DNA of 64,000 bases, taken from NCBI RefSeq assembly GCF_019320115.1, contig NC_089598.1:86443560-86507559 (forward strand). The letters are read 5' to 3'. The stretch comes from Miscanthus floridulus (taxonomy: Eukaryota; Streptophyta; Magnoliopsida; Poales; Poaceae). Each line of letters begins with the position of its first letter. Position 1 is the first letter of the stretch. The notes under the pieces are model-generated. The model had not been told where the DNA came from. It saw only the letters and a program-made list of their open reading frames with translations, and searched no databases. Shown in pieces: positions 1 through 10,469 of this stretch. The position numbers and the translations under genes are program-made.

Positions 1-150
1 GATGGTGGTGGTGGCAGAATGTTCTCCTCAGGCGGCGGGGTATTCTCTAGGTTGAAGGGTATCCATCCATGTCCACGGCCATAGCCATGGCCACGGTTGT
101 TGCCACCATGCCCCCCCATTTGGTTCGGCTGGTTTGGAGGTGGGCGCACG
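1..150 (-). CDS. Gly/His/Arg-rich retrotransposon frame, partial
   Basis: On the minus strand this stretch reads as a Gly-, His- and Arg-rich segment (repeats like RGHGYGRGHG) followed by a proline-rich piece with PPPEENILPPPP, and it continues past the window edge. Basic glycine-rich tails of this sort are common in grass retrotransposon proteins near gag. It lies downstream of the coiled-coil ORF of the same element. The start codon and full length cannot be fixed here, and the function is not assigned. Confidence 0.4.
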
Positions 151-513
151 TCCTCGGTTCATTAGGCGATTAGATTGGCGGTTTGGTATCTGCAACACGG
201 ATCATAGGAATTTTGGTGTTTGTGCCATAAGTGCTTGTAATTTAGTATGATTACATGATTTTGACGATTTAAAGAAAAACATTTATTCTATCCAACACTC
301 ATTACAAAGAAGCAATAAGGTCCATAAAATGCAATAAGATCCAAAACATTCATTACATGGGTTTTATTACATAGCATCATCTCCAGTAGCTACACTTGGA
401 GACTCGCGAGAATCGTACTACGCATAGTGTCTCATATTACATCTCATAAGGGGTACATCATGGGGTACAACTTATGGAAGCCACTGGCATGACTCTTGAC
501 CACGCAGGGTCAT

Positions 514-1743
514 CTACTCTAACTCGTACACCGCAGCTAGGATATGACTGTTCTCGATCTCGATCTCCTCGTCAGACTTGTGAAGTCGGGACACGTACTT
601 CAAGGCCTCGGCGAGCTCCTCAGTAGGCTTGGCTCCAGATAGGGTAGGGCAGACGTCTAGGTTGAGGTGAGTCAGGGCTAACTCAAACTCCTCTATCCTA
701 GGCTTCGTCTTGTTACGAATCTCCTTGGGTAGCTGATCCTACATACCCTTCATCTCCCTGAGGCGCTTCCTGTCAGACTTCTGCCAAGCCTGCCATGCCC
801 TCTCACACTTATCCTGTAGGTACTCGTTTTGCCTGAGTGCCTCGATCAGGTGACCCTGGTTGTGAACAGTCTTCTTCCTAAACTCCTCTAGATCCTGAGT
901 TATGGTCTTGTTCCAAGATTGAATTTTCAGCATATCAATCCCCTTGGACCTCTCTTTGTCTCCTCTACGGTTGAACTTAGCCTTCTTGTCGTCCAACTCT
1001 CTCTACAACTCCACGACCTTGCTGTCGAGGTAGCAGTTCCTGTTGCCTAGGTCGGCGGCTTTGTCCTGTAAGTCTGCAACCTCGGTTCTATGGACTTCTT
1101 CACAATGGTTGAGCTCGTCCTGTAGCTTGGCAACTGTCTCAAGAAGACTAGCTCGCTCCTGTGCTCCCTGTGAGTCTCGCTCCTGGTACTCCCATAGAAG
1201 GGCCTGGTCCTGATGTCTCCTTTGCTCCAGCTGGGTCATGTACCTGTCCTGCTCTAGTAGGTGAATAGCTGAGACGTGAAGGCATCTGTCCTCCTCAGCA
1301 AAGATAACTCTGCCGGCTGCGAAACTCTGCTCACTGGGGGTAAGGCTGAGGTCGAGGGCCTGGGGAAGTAGATGGAACTCGGTCATCTTCAGGTGATCAT
1401 AGTGGTCCCTCATCACTCTACGAAGTGCCTTGTGTGAGATAGCTCGCAGTCCCTCCTCGACTGTGTCCTCTATAGTCAACTCGGTGAAAGCTGAGATAGA
1501 AGGTAAGGTAGTGCTAGCTGGGAACTTGACTGAGGTGACAATCGGTCCTTCGATTCCTCCTTCCTGAGCTGGCTTCCCGGTGCAGGTGACCTTGACAAGC
1601 TCGTTAGAGACTCCTAAAGTGACGAGAACTCGGCAGAGGGTCTGTGCAAAACCCCCAAGCTCACGTAGGTCGAAGGTAAGCTTGGCGTGGTCCAGAGGTA
1701 GCGGTCTTAGAGGTGGCCAGTCGTCGTTCGTTGCCATCTGCAT
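514..1743 (-). pseudogene. Coiled-coil ORF of the retrotransposon, with two in-frame stops
   Basis: One minus-strand frame runs 410 codons from ATG at 1743 to TAG at 514-516, broken by TAG at 1003-1005 and TAG at 739-741. The first 140 residues form an unrecognised globular region (it starts MQMATNDDWPPLRP). From about residue 150 the protein is rich in Glu, Gln, Leu and Arg and reads as a long coiled coil (YQERDSQGAQERASLLETVA). It starts about 145 bases downstream of the primer-binding site, where gag would normally begin, so a structural, gag-like or accessory role is possible. I do not recognise a named family. Both stops are TAG, consistent with CAG-to-TAG change. Confidence 0.6.
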
Positions 1744-1886
1744 GTTTTAAGGAACAGGTGTTAGCAGGTCCATAATAGATAAGCCTTGCATAAAAGTAAA
1801 TGCAGGGTCGGTATATAACCGAAAGAAGGGCTGTTCACGTCCTATTCCATCGTCCATTTCTGAGGATTTCGTCCTATGGTCAAGTA

Positions 1887-1900
1887 TGTCTCTGACACCA
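1887..1900 (-). other. Primer-binding site of the minus-strand retrotransposon
   Basis: The minus strand reads TGGTGTCAGAGACA just inside the LTR end (1903). This resembles the TGGTATCAGAGC type of plant retrotransposon primer-binding site, pairing with the 3' end of a tRNA. It fixes the orientation of the element as minus. Confidence 0.65.
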
Positions 1901-1902
1901 AC

Positions 1903-1953
1903 TGAAGCGACCTGATTTCCATGAAGGGAAATCCCCAGAGTCGAAGTGTAATA
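1903..1953 (-). repeat. 5' LTR remnant, same family as the solo LTR at 3538
   Basis: The first 50 bases (TGAAGCGACCTGATTTCC onwards) match the start of the solo LTR at 3538 with a handful of substitutions. Similarity stops after GTGTAATA, where a CTCCCTCTGTC terminus begins. Only the inner edge of the LTR survives. Confidence 0.7.
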
Positions 1954-2288
1954 GTACTCCCTCTGTCAAAAAAGACTGCAATCCTAAGGTTCAAAATTTT
2001 TCTCAAAAAACAATGCTAAAGTTAGAATACATGGACCCACTTGTAAAAAAGAGTCTTTTTCCATCTTCTATGCTCATGCACGGGAACTCCAGAAGTGCCG
2101 CTCGGTAAATAAAAAAAGAAAAAAATCCGCAACCTTCTCGTCCACTCCTTCCTATACCCGTATCTGTACTCTTCGCTCCAGCCTCCAGACCTTAAGGCGA
2201 CAGCGGCGACAATCTCTCTGTTGAAGGGAGATTGTTAAACAATCTTGAATATTGTTAAGGTCTATATGAAAGTTATAGTTCTTAATAC

Positions 2289-2447
2289 GATCTACAACTT
2301 TGTAGTTGAAAAGTTTTTATTCGAAGTCATTTAGTGTCCTAAAATTTAATTTTAAATTTTAATTTTCAAAATCTAGAAACATACAATAATATTTTAGGAC
2401 ACTAAACAGTTTTAATTCAAAAACTTTTCAACTACAAAGTCGTAGAT
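2289..2447. repeat. Inverted repeat (fold-back), arms of about 58 bp
   Basis: The arm at 2289-2347 (ATCTACAACTTTGTAGTTG, then AGTGTCCTAAAATTT) is the near-complement of 2390-2447 (ATTTTAGGACACTAAAC, then CAACTACAAAGTCGTAGAT), around an AT-rich centre of about 40 bp. The transcript could form a long hairpin. It may be a MITE, but no target duplication was recognised. Confidence 0.65.
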
Positions 2448-2559
2448 CGCGTCGAGGGCTTCAATTTTGATATAAAGTTTGTATTCATTCGAGTTTATAT
2501 AAAAAAGTTATGAATTATTTTTTGATATAAAATTTTTAGATCACCCTGTTTTGACCCAG

Positions 2560-2770
2560 ATGAGACTCAAAACCAAGTTTAGGGATCGGGATGACACAAC
2601 TGAACAAGTTTGAGGACCTAAATGGGTGATTTGCAAGTTTAGGGACCGGGATGATATAGCCGAACAAGTTTAGGGACCGAGATGACACAGATGAACAAGT
2701 TTGAGGACCTAAACAGTCGATTTGCGAGTTTAGAGACCAAAATAACATAACGGTACAAGTTTAGGGAACA
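2560..2770. repeat. Imperfect direct repeats with a GTTTAGGGACC core
   Basis: The phrase 'caagtttagggaccgggatgac' and variants recur about six times, at roughly 2573, 2608, 2634, 2665, 2695 and 2754, alternating with 'aagtttgaggacctaaa'. The stretch ends in TGCACTTTACTC, which resembles the subterminal parts of grass DNA transposons. It looks like one end of a non-autonomous transposon; its superfamily is not assigned. Confidence 0.5.
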
Positions 2771-5700
2771 TCGGTGCACTTTACTCTTTCTTTTTTATAG
2801 CAACGTCAAGCCGTCAGCCGTCAGATGGGACGTCACCATCAACAAAGTATGTTCTGTTCGTTCGAATAATATAGTACGTACTATCTGTTCTGACGGCACA
2901 ACACCTTGGGCCGGCGATCGCCTAGGGCCCAGGCCCGGGAGGGAAAAGGCTGCACCTTGCCACAGCCCACGGGAGGGAAAACGATTGGTTTTCTCGAGTC
3001 TGGACTCTCTACTTCCAATGACGCCACGACGATTGGGGACCTGCGCATGCTAGATACTCCCTCCATCTAAAATATAAATGACTTTCTAAAATTTTCTAAA
3101 CAGATTAAAGATGATAGCAAAAGCAGCATGTATTCTTATCTTCTTTTCTCTCCTGAAGAATATCTTCTAGATTTGGTAGTAGTTATCATCTTCATGTACC
3201 CGTAATTAGCTTTCGCAGAATATGATCTATTTTACAAAGTTTGGGCCATGGAGTTAACTAATCAATAAATAATAAATAAAGATATATAGTGGCCAGATGC
3301 CTTATCATCAAGCGGCACAACTGTAGAGTAGGTCACTGGAATCAATCAGGTGAGAAAAGTTTGAGTTAAAAGGAAGAATATTTGAGAAAAAAGAACCCAT
3401 CACCTACTTATGCAAGGAGAACATAAAGGAATATATGGATTTAGGAATGCATGGCGCGTAAAATTCTAGAATTGAAACTTTACTATTACAGTAAACATCT
3501 TTAGAGGCAGGTAAAATAGGTTTTCAGGGGCGGTCAGTGAAGCGATCTGATTTTTACGAAGGGAAATCCGCAGAGTCGAAGTGTAATAAGACCGTTGTAG
3601 ATCATATTACCCAGATTTCCAGTCGAATACCATACCCATACAACGATAATATCAGAGTACAAATAGTGCGGAATTACATAAATTATTACATCACCGCATT
3701 GGCGAAATCAAAAGTAGCATTCATTCAGAACAGCTTGAGGATAAGATCGCCAAACTCGAGTGTAGACACGAACCCCTCAACCGTCAAACTCCTCGGAGCT
3801 ATACTCCTCAGCAGAACCTGTGTGCCAAAATTTATTAGTACGATTTGTACTGGCCACTCCCACCCTATGAGCATTGCTTTGTGGAAATTGGATGCAAGTT
3901 GGATATAATCAAAAGGAACCTATAAGGCTAGGGTTTCCTATGTATTAGCATGTCAAGTATATAATAATAGTTGGTCAAGTTTTAACACTATTCCCACACA
4001 CATTCCACCCCATTCCCTTTCCAGAGCCAGGTTTCGATCCTAGGATCGTTATACCACCATCCACACCATCACCATACCATCGCTCAGTCGACAGGCCAAC
4101 TCCCTCTTGGCACTGTTTCAAGGCCCGTACCCCTGGCTACGTCCGACACTCTCTCACGGGGGAAGAAGAGAAGGACTCATCTCACTATCTAGTTTAAGCG
4201 AAATCCAAGAAAGGTCCATAGCCGACAAGTCGGCATATGTATCGATCGATCAACCAAACACTCTGCAGAGGTTTTACATACCCACAAGATAGCCATCCTC
4301 GACGGTGCCCTGTCTAGGCAGATTCCGGCCGCTTGCTAGCCTAGAACGATGCCACTCTACCTCTCAGCCCTGGAACATCCCAAGTCTAGTCTGGGATGAC
4401 TGATACTGTGAGTCATAGACAGAGCCGGGGCCCTCCGAATGTCAAGAGCTAGGTCCACAAGGCCTCCTAAAGTCTCGGAAGGGTGTGGGGGAAACCACGC
4501 GCCCCGTACCTCCTTGCACACGTTCGCCTAGCAGTAGTGGCATTGTTCTACCAAGTAGTCCGACCATCCCGCACCATATAGGGCGAGTGGGATGTAAAGG
4601 ATTCCCGATGAGTCTGAGTACTAGTAAGTCCTTAGGGATTGACCAAGCCAGAATGTCTTCATTAGGGTTTCCATTTTACGTTCCACCATAGCACCTCTAC
4701 CCTGGGCTCCACCTCTCCGAGGTTCACACGCAAGGACACCTCCAATTACTATTTACCCGCCACAGATATTCCATATCCAAGTGCCCAGGTAGCACCACAT
4801 GGCAAGACTCGCCCTAGGCTTATCGTATACTCCAACTTGGTCGACACAACCCTCACCCTCCACACACCCAAGTCACACACGCAACACTCTCCCCATAGTC
4901 TAGATAACACCAGTTTCCACCACGCATTAACGTAGTATAAGCGTAGTAGAAGTATAAGCAATGAAATATAGCAGTAAGCGTGTGTCTAGCCTAATATTAG
5001 GGTATGCAGGGGTAAGGTTGCGTCAAGGTAAAGGCCATCAAGTAAGCATACTACCATGTAAGTCCTATCACAGTATGATTATAACAGTAAAGTAAAACAA
5101 TAGCAGTTCTACATTAGCCATACGTAAATAGGTGCTACGAGATTGGGTGGGATGTGGCACCTTCAGTGTAGTCGTCTCCGTACTCCTCACGGTACTCTCG
5201 GTCCTCGTCCATCTGGTTCTCCTCCGAGTCTGCAAACGATTGCATTATAGTCGCGTTAGCGACGTCTATAGAATAGCACAAAGAAGCAATGAAAATTCAA
5301 AAGAGTCAAATGCACTCAAACATGGGTTCATTGCGTAAGGCTCGATTTTAGATGAATTTTGGTCCTAGTTTCGTATTTTTCTGAGGTCGTATGAATTAGT
5401 TATGAATTTTTGAAGTTTTAATCATTTCTAAAATTAGGGAAAAGGCTGATTAATTCAGGGCTGACACGTGTCACACTATGACTGGTCCACGTGGCATGCT
5501 GATGTCAGCATGACGTCATCGTCTCGGTTCTGGTACTGACAGGTGGGGTCCCGCATGACGTCACTCAATGACAAGTGGGTCCAGCGGCTCTATGTCGCTG
5601 ACTTGTGGGTCTGGTCTAAGTCATCGTCAAGCCAATCATATGAGTCAACGATCAACGGATCATAGTCACTGATAGGTGGCCCCAATCATCGGTCAGTGTT

Positions 5701-5983
5701 GACCAGTCAATGGTCAATACAGGCCGGGCCTTGACTGGGCTGGTTGGGCCTAGATACGGGCTGGGCTTTGGCCTACCACGTGGCGCGTGCTGGTGCGGCC
5801 ATGTCGTCTTACTGGGCCACTAACGGGCCATGATCCATGGGCGCAGGTGAGGCATGGTTCATGGTGAACCCGCTTGTGTTGGTCCATAGACCGCAGAGCC
5901 AGTCTATGAAAGACTTGGTCCACTTACTCCTTCCTAGGGTTTGGTTCACGTGCACGACGTGGTCGTGGTCGGAGCTCGGCAGA

Positions 5984-6085
5984 GCTGCTCGGGACATGGT
6001 CGGCGTGGTCGTGGTTGGCGAGGTCGTGGTCGGAGCTGCTCGGGACATGGTCAGCATGGTCATGGTCGGCGAGGTCGTGGTCGGA
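5984..6085. repeat. 51-bp tandem duplication inside the solo LTR
   Basis: Two adjacent 51-bp units begin GCTGCTCGGGACATGGTC at 5984 and 6035, and part of the unit continues on both sides. The sequence is GC-rich and built from GGTCGTGGTCGG sub-motifs. It lies in the part of the LTR predicted to be transcribed. Confidence 0.65.
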
Positions 6086-7042
6086 GCTCGGTGATGGGAA
6101 AATCCCCTTCTCTTCCCCGATGGGGCTCCCGCCGGCGGTGTGGTCACCGACGAGCTCCCACGGCGGCGCTAGCGTCCGATTAGGGTAGGCAATAGTTTCC
6201 CCATGCCTCGGTGAGTGCAACGGTGGGTTCAAGGTGGCGGCTAGGGCTTCATAGGGTCTCAGCACGGTGAACGGCGGCGTGGGTTCATCGGTGTGCATGG
6301 ACAGGGTTGCAGTGGTAGCGAGAGCCCAGTTGGAGGAGCATGTGAGCTCCACGGTGCTTCTATGGCCACGGTGAGCATGTTGGAGGAGCTCCTGGTACTC
6401 CCAGTGGCTTCGGTCATGGTGATGGGGGCAAAGTAGAGGTGGTGGCGCTCCGACGAGGTGCGGTGCGGCAACAGAGGGCTCCGGTGGGCTTCTTCCTTGG
6501 CTAAGGTGAGCGCAGTGTGTCTCTCGACATGGTTGTGCTCTCGGCCATGGTGAGCGTGTCCGTGCATGTGCGCTCCTGCTCCGATGTACAACGTCATGGC
6601 TGGGGTCCTCCTTTTGGCTGATGACAGCGCGCACGACGCGTCTTGGGCCTCGGCAAGCGTGGCCATGGCGGTCTCCCTAGCTAACCAGTTGGGCTAGGCC
6701 GGTGCTCAAAGCTTTAGCAAGGTTTCGATCATGGTGGTGCACGTTCCATTTGGCTAGGGAGGTGGTCTCAGCAAGATGGCTCACCGTAGGGTTCATGGCG
6801 GTAGGATGGCGGTGCGGTGGCGAGGCGAGGCCGTGATGAGGTGATGCAGTGCCATGCCGAGCAGCTACATCGCTGTAGCTGATCGGGGCGGTGCTCCTGG
6901 CTTTGGCGAGGTCCTCCCCGCCATGGCTTCCTTCTCCTCCTTGCTTCTCCCTCCTCCCTCTCTCTTGGCTTGACGCTATGTGGTGCTGTGCCACCAGTGG
7001 CGGCGGTGAACGGGCTGAGGGTTAGGGCTCACGGATGTTGGC

Positions 7043-7049
7043 TTTTATA
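7043..7049 (-). promoter_or_regulatory. Candidate TATA box of the long LTR
   Basis: The minus strand reads TATAAAA here, within GGCTATAAAAGCC. It sits about 750 bp inside the LTR 5' edge (7797), a sensible position for the retroviral-type promoter. Transcription start would be expected near 7015. Confidence 0.5.
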
Positions 7050-7802
7050 GCCAAGCTCCAAGGGCTCCAATGGTGGGCGGCGATCGGGTGGTGGTGATAC
7101 GTGTGGTGCATCCAACGGCTCTCGTGCGGTTGCATAGGCGCGGCGCAAGGGGGAACAAGGTCATGCGATTTGTGTGACCCTGGGCCCACGCCTATGACAC
7201 TGGTTGGCTCCCGGTCGCATGGGAGAGGTTGGCGTGGGGAGGAAGAAGATGCTACTGTGCTGACATGCGGGGTTGGGTCGTCAGGCGCTTGGCGCAATGT
7301 GGTTGCGTGCTACGCGTGATGGCTGACGAGCGGGCTCGGCTTGTCAACGGCTGTGCGCTTACGGGCGGCGATGCTGGGCTGGCTTCATGGGCTACGTGTG
7401 TGGAAGGGTAGGCTCGGCTCGGCTGAGCTAGCTGGGCCAGTTCGCAAGCCTGAGCAGGCCTGGGCTGCTGCTGCTCCCTCTTCTTTCCTTCCTCTTTTAT
7501 TTGTTGCCAATTTGGTTAGGGTTTATCATAAATATTAAGTAAGTTAGTTAAACATCACATAAGGCAAAAGAATCCAAATCACAAGTGGGTCTAAGGATGC
7601 ATGCATGATTTATTTATTTAGGAATTTAATTACACATGTGGCATAAAACCAAACTATGCTTATGATCTTAACCTAGTTGGGTCACATCCAATCCAAAACT
7701 AGGGTTGGGCTTCTACATGTGTCACTCAACATCACATAGGGTTAAACAAAAATTTTGTTGTTGTGATTTTTGGTATGTGGATTTTTGGGTTGTTACAGTC
7801 AG

Positions 7803-8190
7803 CCCAACCGCTATAATGTCACCGATTGTGAAGATGGGGCGTCTCTAGCGACGGGCTTTTAACCGTCCCTGAAAATACATTTTTAGGGGCGGTTTTGTTA
7901 GGATCTCTGCCCCTGAAAATGGTATTTTTGGGGGGCAGTTCTATTAGGAGAACCGCCTCTGATAGTGTATTTTCAGGGGCGGTTGCAGTAGGCAAACCGT
8001 CTCTAAAAATGCTTTTTCAGGGGCAGTTTCAATACATGAACCGCCCCTGAAAATGCATCACCAAGGGCGGCTGCGGCAATGGAATCATCCCTGAAAATGT
8101 TTTTCAAGGACAGTTGTGGCAATGCAACCACCTCTGAAAATGTATTTTCAGGGACAGTGTTATCAACCGCCTCTGAAAACCAGTTTTAAA
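7803..8190. repeat. CACTA subterminal inverted-repeat array
   Basis: At least eight copies of TTTTCAGGGGCGGTT-like motifs alternate with the complement (AACCGCCCCTGAAAA), spaced about 45-60 bp. Such arrays sit just inside CACTA termini and are thought to bind the element's TnpA-type protein. The array continues from the 3521-3532 stub on the far side of the solo LTR. Confidence 0.7.
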
Positions 8191-8673
8191 TTTTTGAATT
8201 TGAAATTTTCCGCCAAATTTGAAATCGCGCTTTCCCACCAAATTTCAGACCCGGTTGTAAATGCTTCAAATTAACTTCATAAATACACAATAGTGCACTA
8301 GTTATACACACATGATCAACAAAGTATTTGTACATTACAAATTACAATTCAACATTAATTGTGCTCCTGTCCAAAGAATGAAAAGAAGGGATACATGCAT
8401 TTTAGGCGAAGGGACTTAAACTTGGGATGTGTTGCAAACTTTGAGCCATGATCATAGAATAAGCCCTTCGGATTAAGAACCTCCCACACCATGAACTTCC
8501 AGAAATCTTCTTAAACAAGTTGAACATCGTTTTGGGTAATTACTTCGTTTGGCCTCGTTACTTCATGGTACACAAAAAAGGAACAAATTAGCTAGATTCA
8601 TATTAATTAACATATGCATATGATATGGTTTGATAGAGCAACTTACGTCTTCAGGGTTATTACGGTAAGTCCC

Positions 8674-9199
8674 TGTGGGGGTATAACCCTCGATACCCAT
8701 AGGACTACACATGGGCCGAGCTGCTAGGGGAGGCCAATCCCATGAGACCATGCAGGGGCCGCGCCGATAGTCGAGGCCCAGCGTGCAAGACGCCGCCGCG
8801 TGGAGTACGATGTAAGTCAGCATGCCTCGCAAGACTATGTGATGATCCTCGGCGATCTACAAAATCTGCTCAGATATGCTAGATTGTCGTGATAGATTGT
8901 TGTGATATCTGTAACTTCCTATCTTGTAAACCAATCAAGATAGAAACAATCGATCTGTAACCCTACCCCTAGCTATATAAGGTGGGTAGGGACCCCCTTG
9001 TTTTTCATCTGAACACATGCAATACAATCCACAAAGACACATGACGTAGGGTATTAAGTTAAGCCGATGACCCGAACCTATCTAATCGCTGTCTCTTGCA
9101 TTTTATGTCACCATCCGGTTTGCTCACGCACACCTCTACTGATTCATCTACTACCATGGGCATACCCCTCGGTAGACTGCCGACCAGATTTCATCGACA
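8674..9199 (+). repeat. 5' LTR of the 8.8-kb gypsy element, with TATA box
   Basis: Starts TGTGGGGGTATAACCC and ends TTTCATCGACA. A TATATAA box is at 8974-8980, followed by GGTGGGTAGGGACCCCC. Aligns along its whole length with the 3' LTR at 16966. The LTR is 526 bp. Confidence 0.9.
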
Positions 9200-9200
9200 G

Positions 9201-9219
9201 TGGTGCGCCAGGTAGGGGG
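9201..9219 (+). other. Primer-binding site of the 8.8-kb gypsy element
   Basis: TGGTGCGCCAGGTAGGGGG begins one base after the 5' LTR. It is the same type as in the 14.3-kb gypsy element (TGGCACGCCAGGTAGGGGC), supporting a close relationship. Confidence 0.75.
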
Positions 9220-9235
9220 TGTGCATGCTGAATTC

Positions 9236-10465
9236 ATGGCCAACCAGATGGTTACCTTTTTGAGCTCCATTGCCCTTCCCAAGCCAGGCCAGATCTTCAT
9301 GATCAGATCCATGACTTAGGTCATCGGTCTTGACGACAACGGGAGGATCATGGAGGTGGTGCAGGATCACCCTACACCGATGGCACCGACATCTGTAATG
9401 ACATCTCTGATCTCAATGCCCCACCGCTGGGTTAGGAGATCTATCAGCAGTGATGATCTGATCGCATCCATCGATCGGGTCACTGATCGCCTAGCGGAAT
9501 GTCAGCTTCTCATGGATTCAGTCCTAGACCGATCTAGAGCGGGTGACGACTTTCCTGCACTCCAAGATCACCAAGCCGCTGCAATCGAGCAACCTACTTG
9601 GCCACACCATTTGAGGCGACCAGACTCTGATCTGGTGACCATAGCTACTCTAGAGGGGCGCACGGTGTGGCTCCAACCACTTCTCGCTACTGGCCTACGC
9701 TTGGCTGACTATGAGGCCCTAACGAAGAACTCACAGAGAACTTCCTGCTACATGCCAGCCACCAAATCTTTGTCGACCACGTTGAGCGCAACCACGCTAC
9801 CGATCCCTACATGATCGACCCAACTGACTTCGGTCAGCCTACGCCCATGGTCAACATGGTGGCTATTTGCTAGCTTTCAGATGATTCCAATCTTCTAACT
9901 AAGTCTCTCCACAACATTCTGGATGAAACCCCTGATGATTATTCTGAGGGCTCAACCTAGACCGTGTCGAGCTACCCTACTTTCCCTCCAGGGTTTGTGG
10001 GCATGATTTTCCACATCAGCCATGACAACATCACCAAGGATGGCGAAACCACTGAAGAGCGTGAAGCTTGTCTGGAGAAGAACACCGATCGCCAACGTCG
10101 CCGAGATGCAGAAGTAGCCCAAGCAGCCGACGAGGTTGGTCACAGCCCATCCCGCCATCAACATAATCTAGAAGAAGCATTCGACATGGTGGGCGACTAG
10201 CCAGTTTACCAGACGCTGAGCTCCAATCTAGACATCAGTTTCAATGAGCTCGACAAACTCCCTCACACTCCAGAGGTCGAGAAGGTCTGAGGACATATCA
10301 TAGCTACGCAAGTCCAAGTCAACGAGTTCTAAAACAATGCCCCATCTTACTCCACCATGTCAGCTCATTGTCGCTGCTCTCGCCGTGATGGAGGAAGCCA
10401 ATAACATGGTGCCGATGGCCCCTGACCTGTGGCCAGAGGTCCCTACCTCTATAGGGGATCTAGAG
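9236..10465 (+). pseudogene. Decayed gag region of the 8.8-kb gypsy element
   Basis: An ATG at 9236 opens a frame soon stopped by TAG. Open pieces at 9350-9814 and 9964-10200 are Gln-, Arg- and Asp-rich (for example ERVCLEKN-like charged stretches) with no clear capsid or zinc-knuckle motif. The position after the primer-binding site makes this gag. At about 10470 the sequence switches abruptly to RNase H, so the gag C-terminus, protease and most of the reverse transcriptase have been deleted. Confidence 0.5.
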
Positions 10466-10469
10466 GCAA

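Larger units (their letters stand above)
1..1953 (-). mobile_element. Fragment of an LTR retrotransposon, 5' part, minus strand
   Basis: Read on the minus strand, this runs from an LTR edge (1903-1953) through a primer-binding site (1887-1900) and a long coiled-coil ORF (514-1743) to a Gly/His/Arg-rich reading frame leaving the window at position 1. The LTR edge matches the first 50 bases of the solo LTR at 3538, so both belong to one family with very long LTRs. The LTR is cut at about 1953, where MITE-like sequence begins. No protease, reverse transcriptase or integrase lies inside the window. The exact lineage is not determined. Confidence 0.75.
1957..3480. other. Gene-free stretch with MITE-like termini and repeats
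   Basis: No credible coding sequence. Two Stowaway-like left ends are visible, each preceded by TA: CTCCCTCTGTC at 1957 and CTCCCTCCATC at 3057. Neither has a clear matching right end, so both may be partial. The stretch also holds a fold-back sequence (2289-2447) and a run of imperfect direct repeats (2560-2770). The remainder looks like AT-rich intergenic DNA. Confidence 0.5.
3538..7797 (-). mobile_element. Solo LTR, 4260 bp, with exact GTCAG target duplication
   Basis: The sequence starts TGAAGCGATC and ends TTGTTACA, flanked by GTCAG at 3533-3537 and again at 7798-7802, so both borders are exact. On the minus strand it begins TGTAACAACCC, usual for long LTRs of some grass gypsy families. 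There is no internal domain; an intact element lost one LTR and its body by LTR-LTR recombination. A TATA box at 7043-7049 on the minus strand puts U3 at about 750 bp and R-U5 at about 3.5 kb. The 5.8-7.5 kb part is GC-rich and open in several frames, but I treat those ORFs as chance. Confidence 0.9.

Noticed and set aside
5809..7538. Cluster of long open frames on both strands within the solo LTR (up to 236 codons)
   Set aside because: The region is GC-rich and repetitive, the frames overlap on both strands, the translations are low-complexity His/Ser/Pro/Arg text, and none has a recognisable domain. They lie inside a solo LTR.
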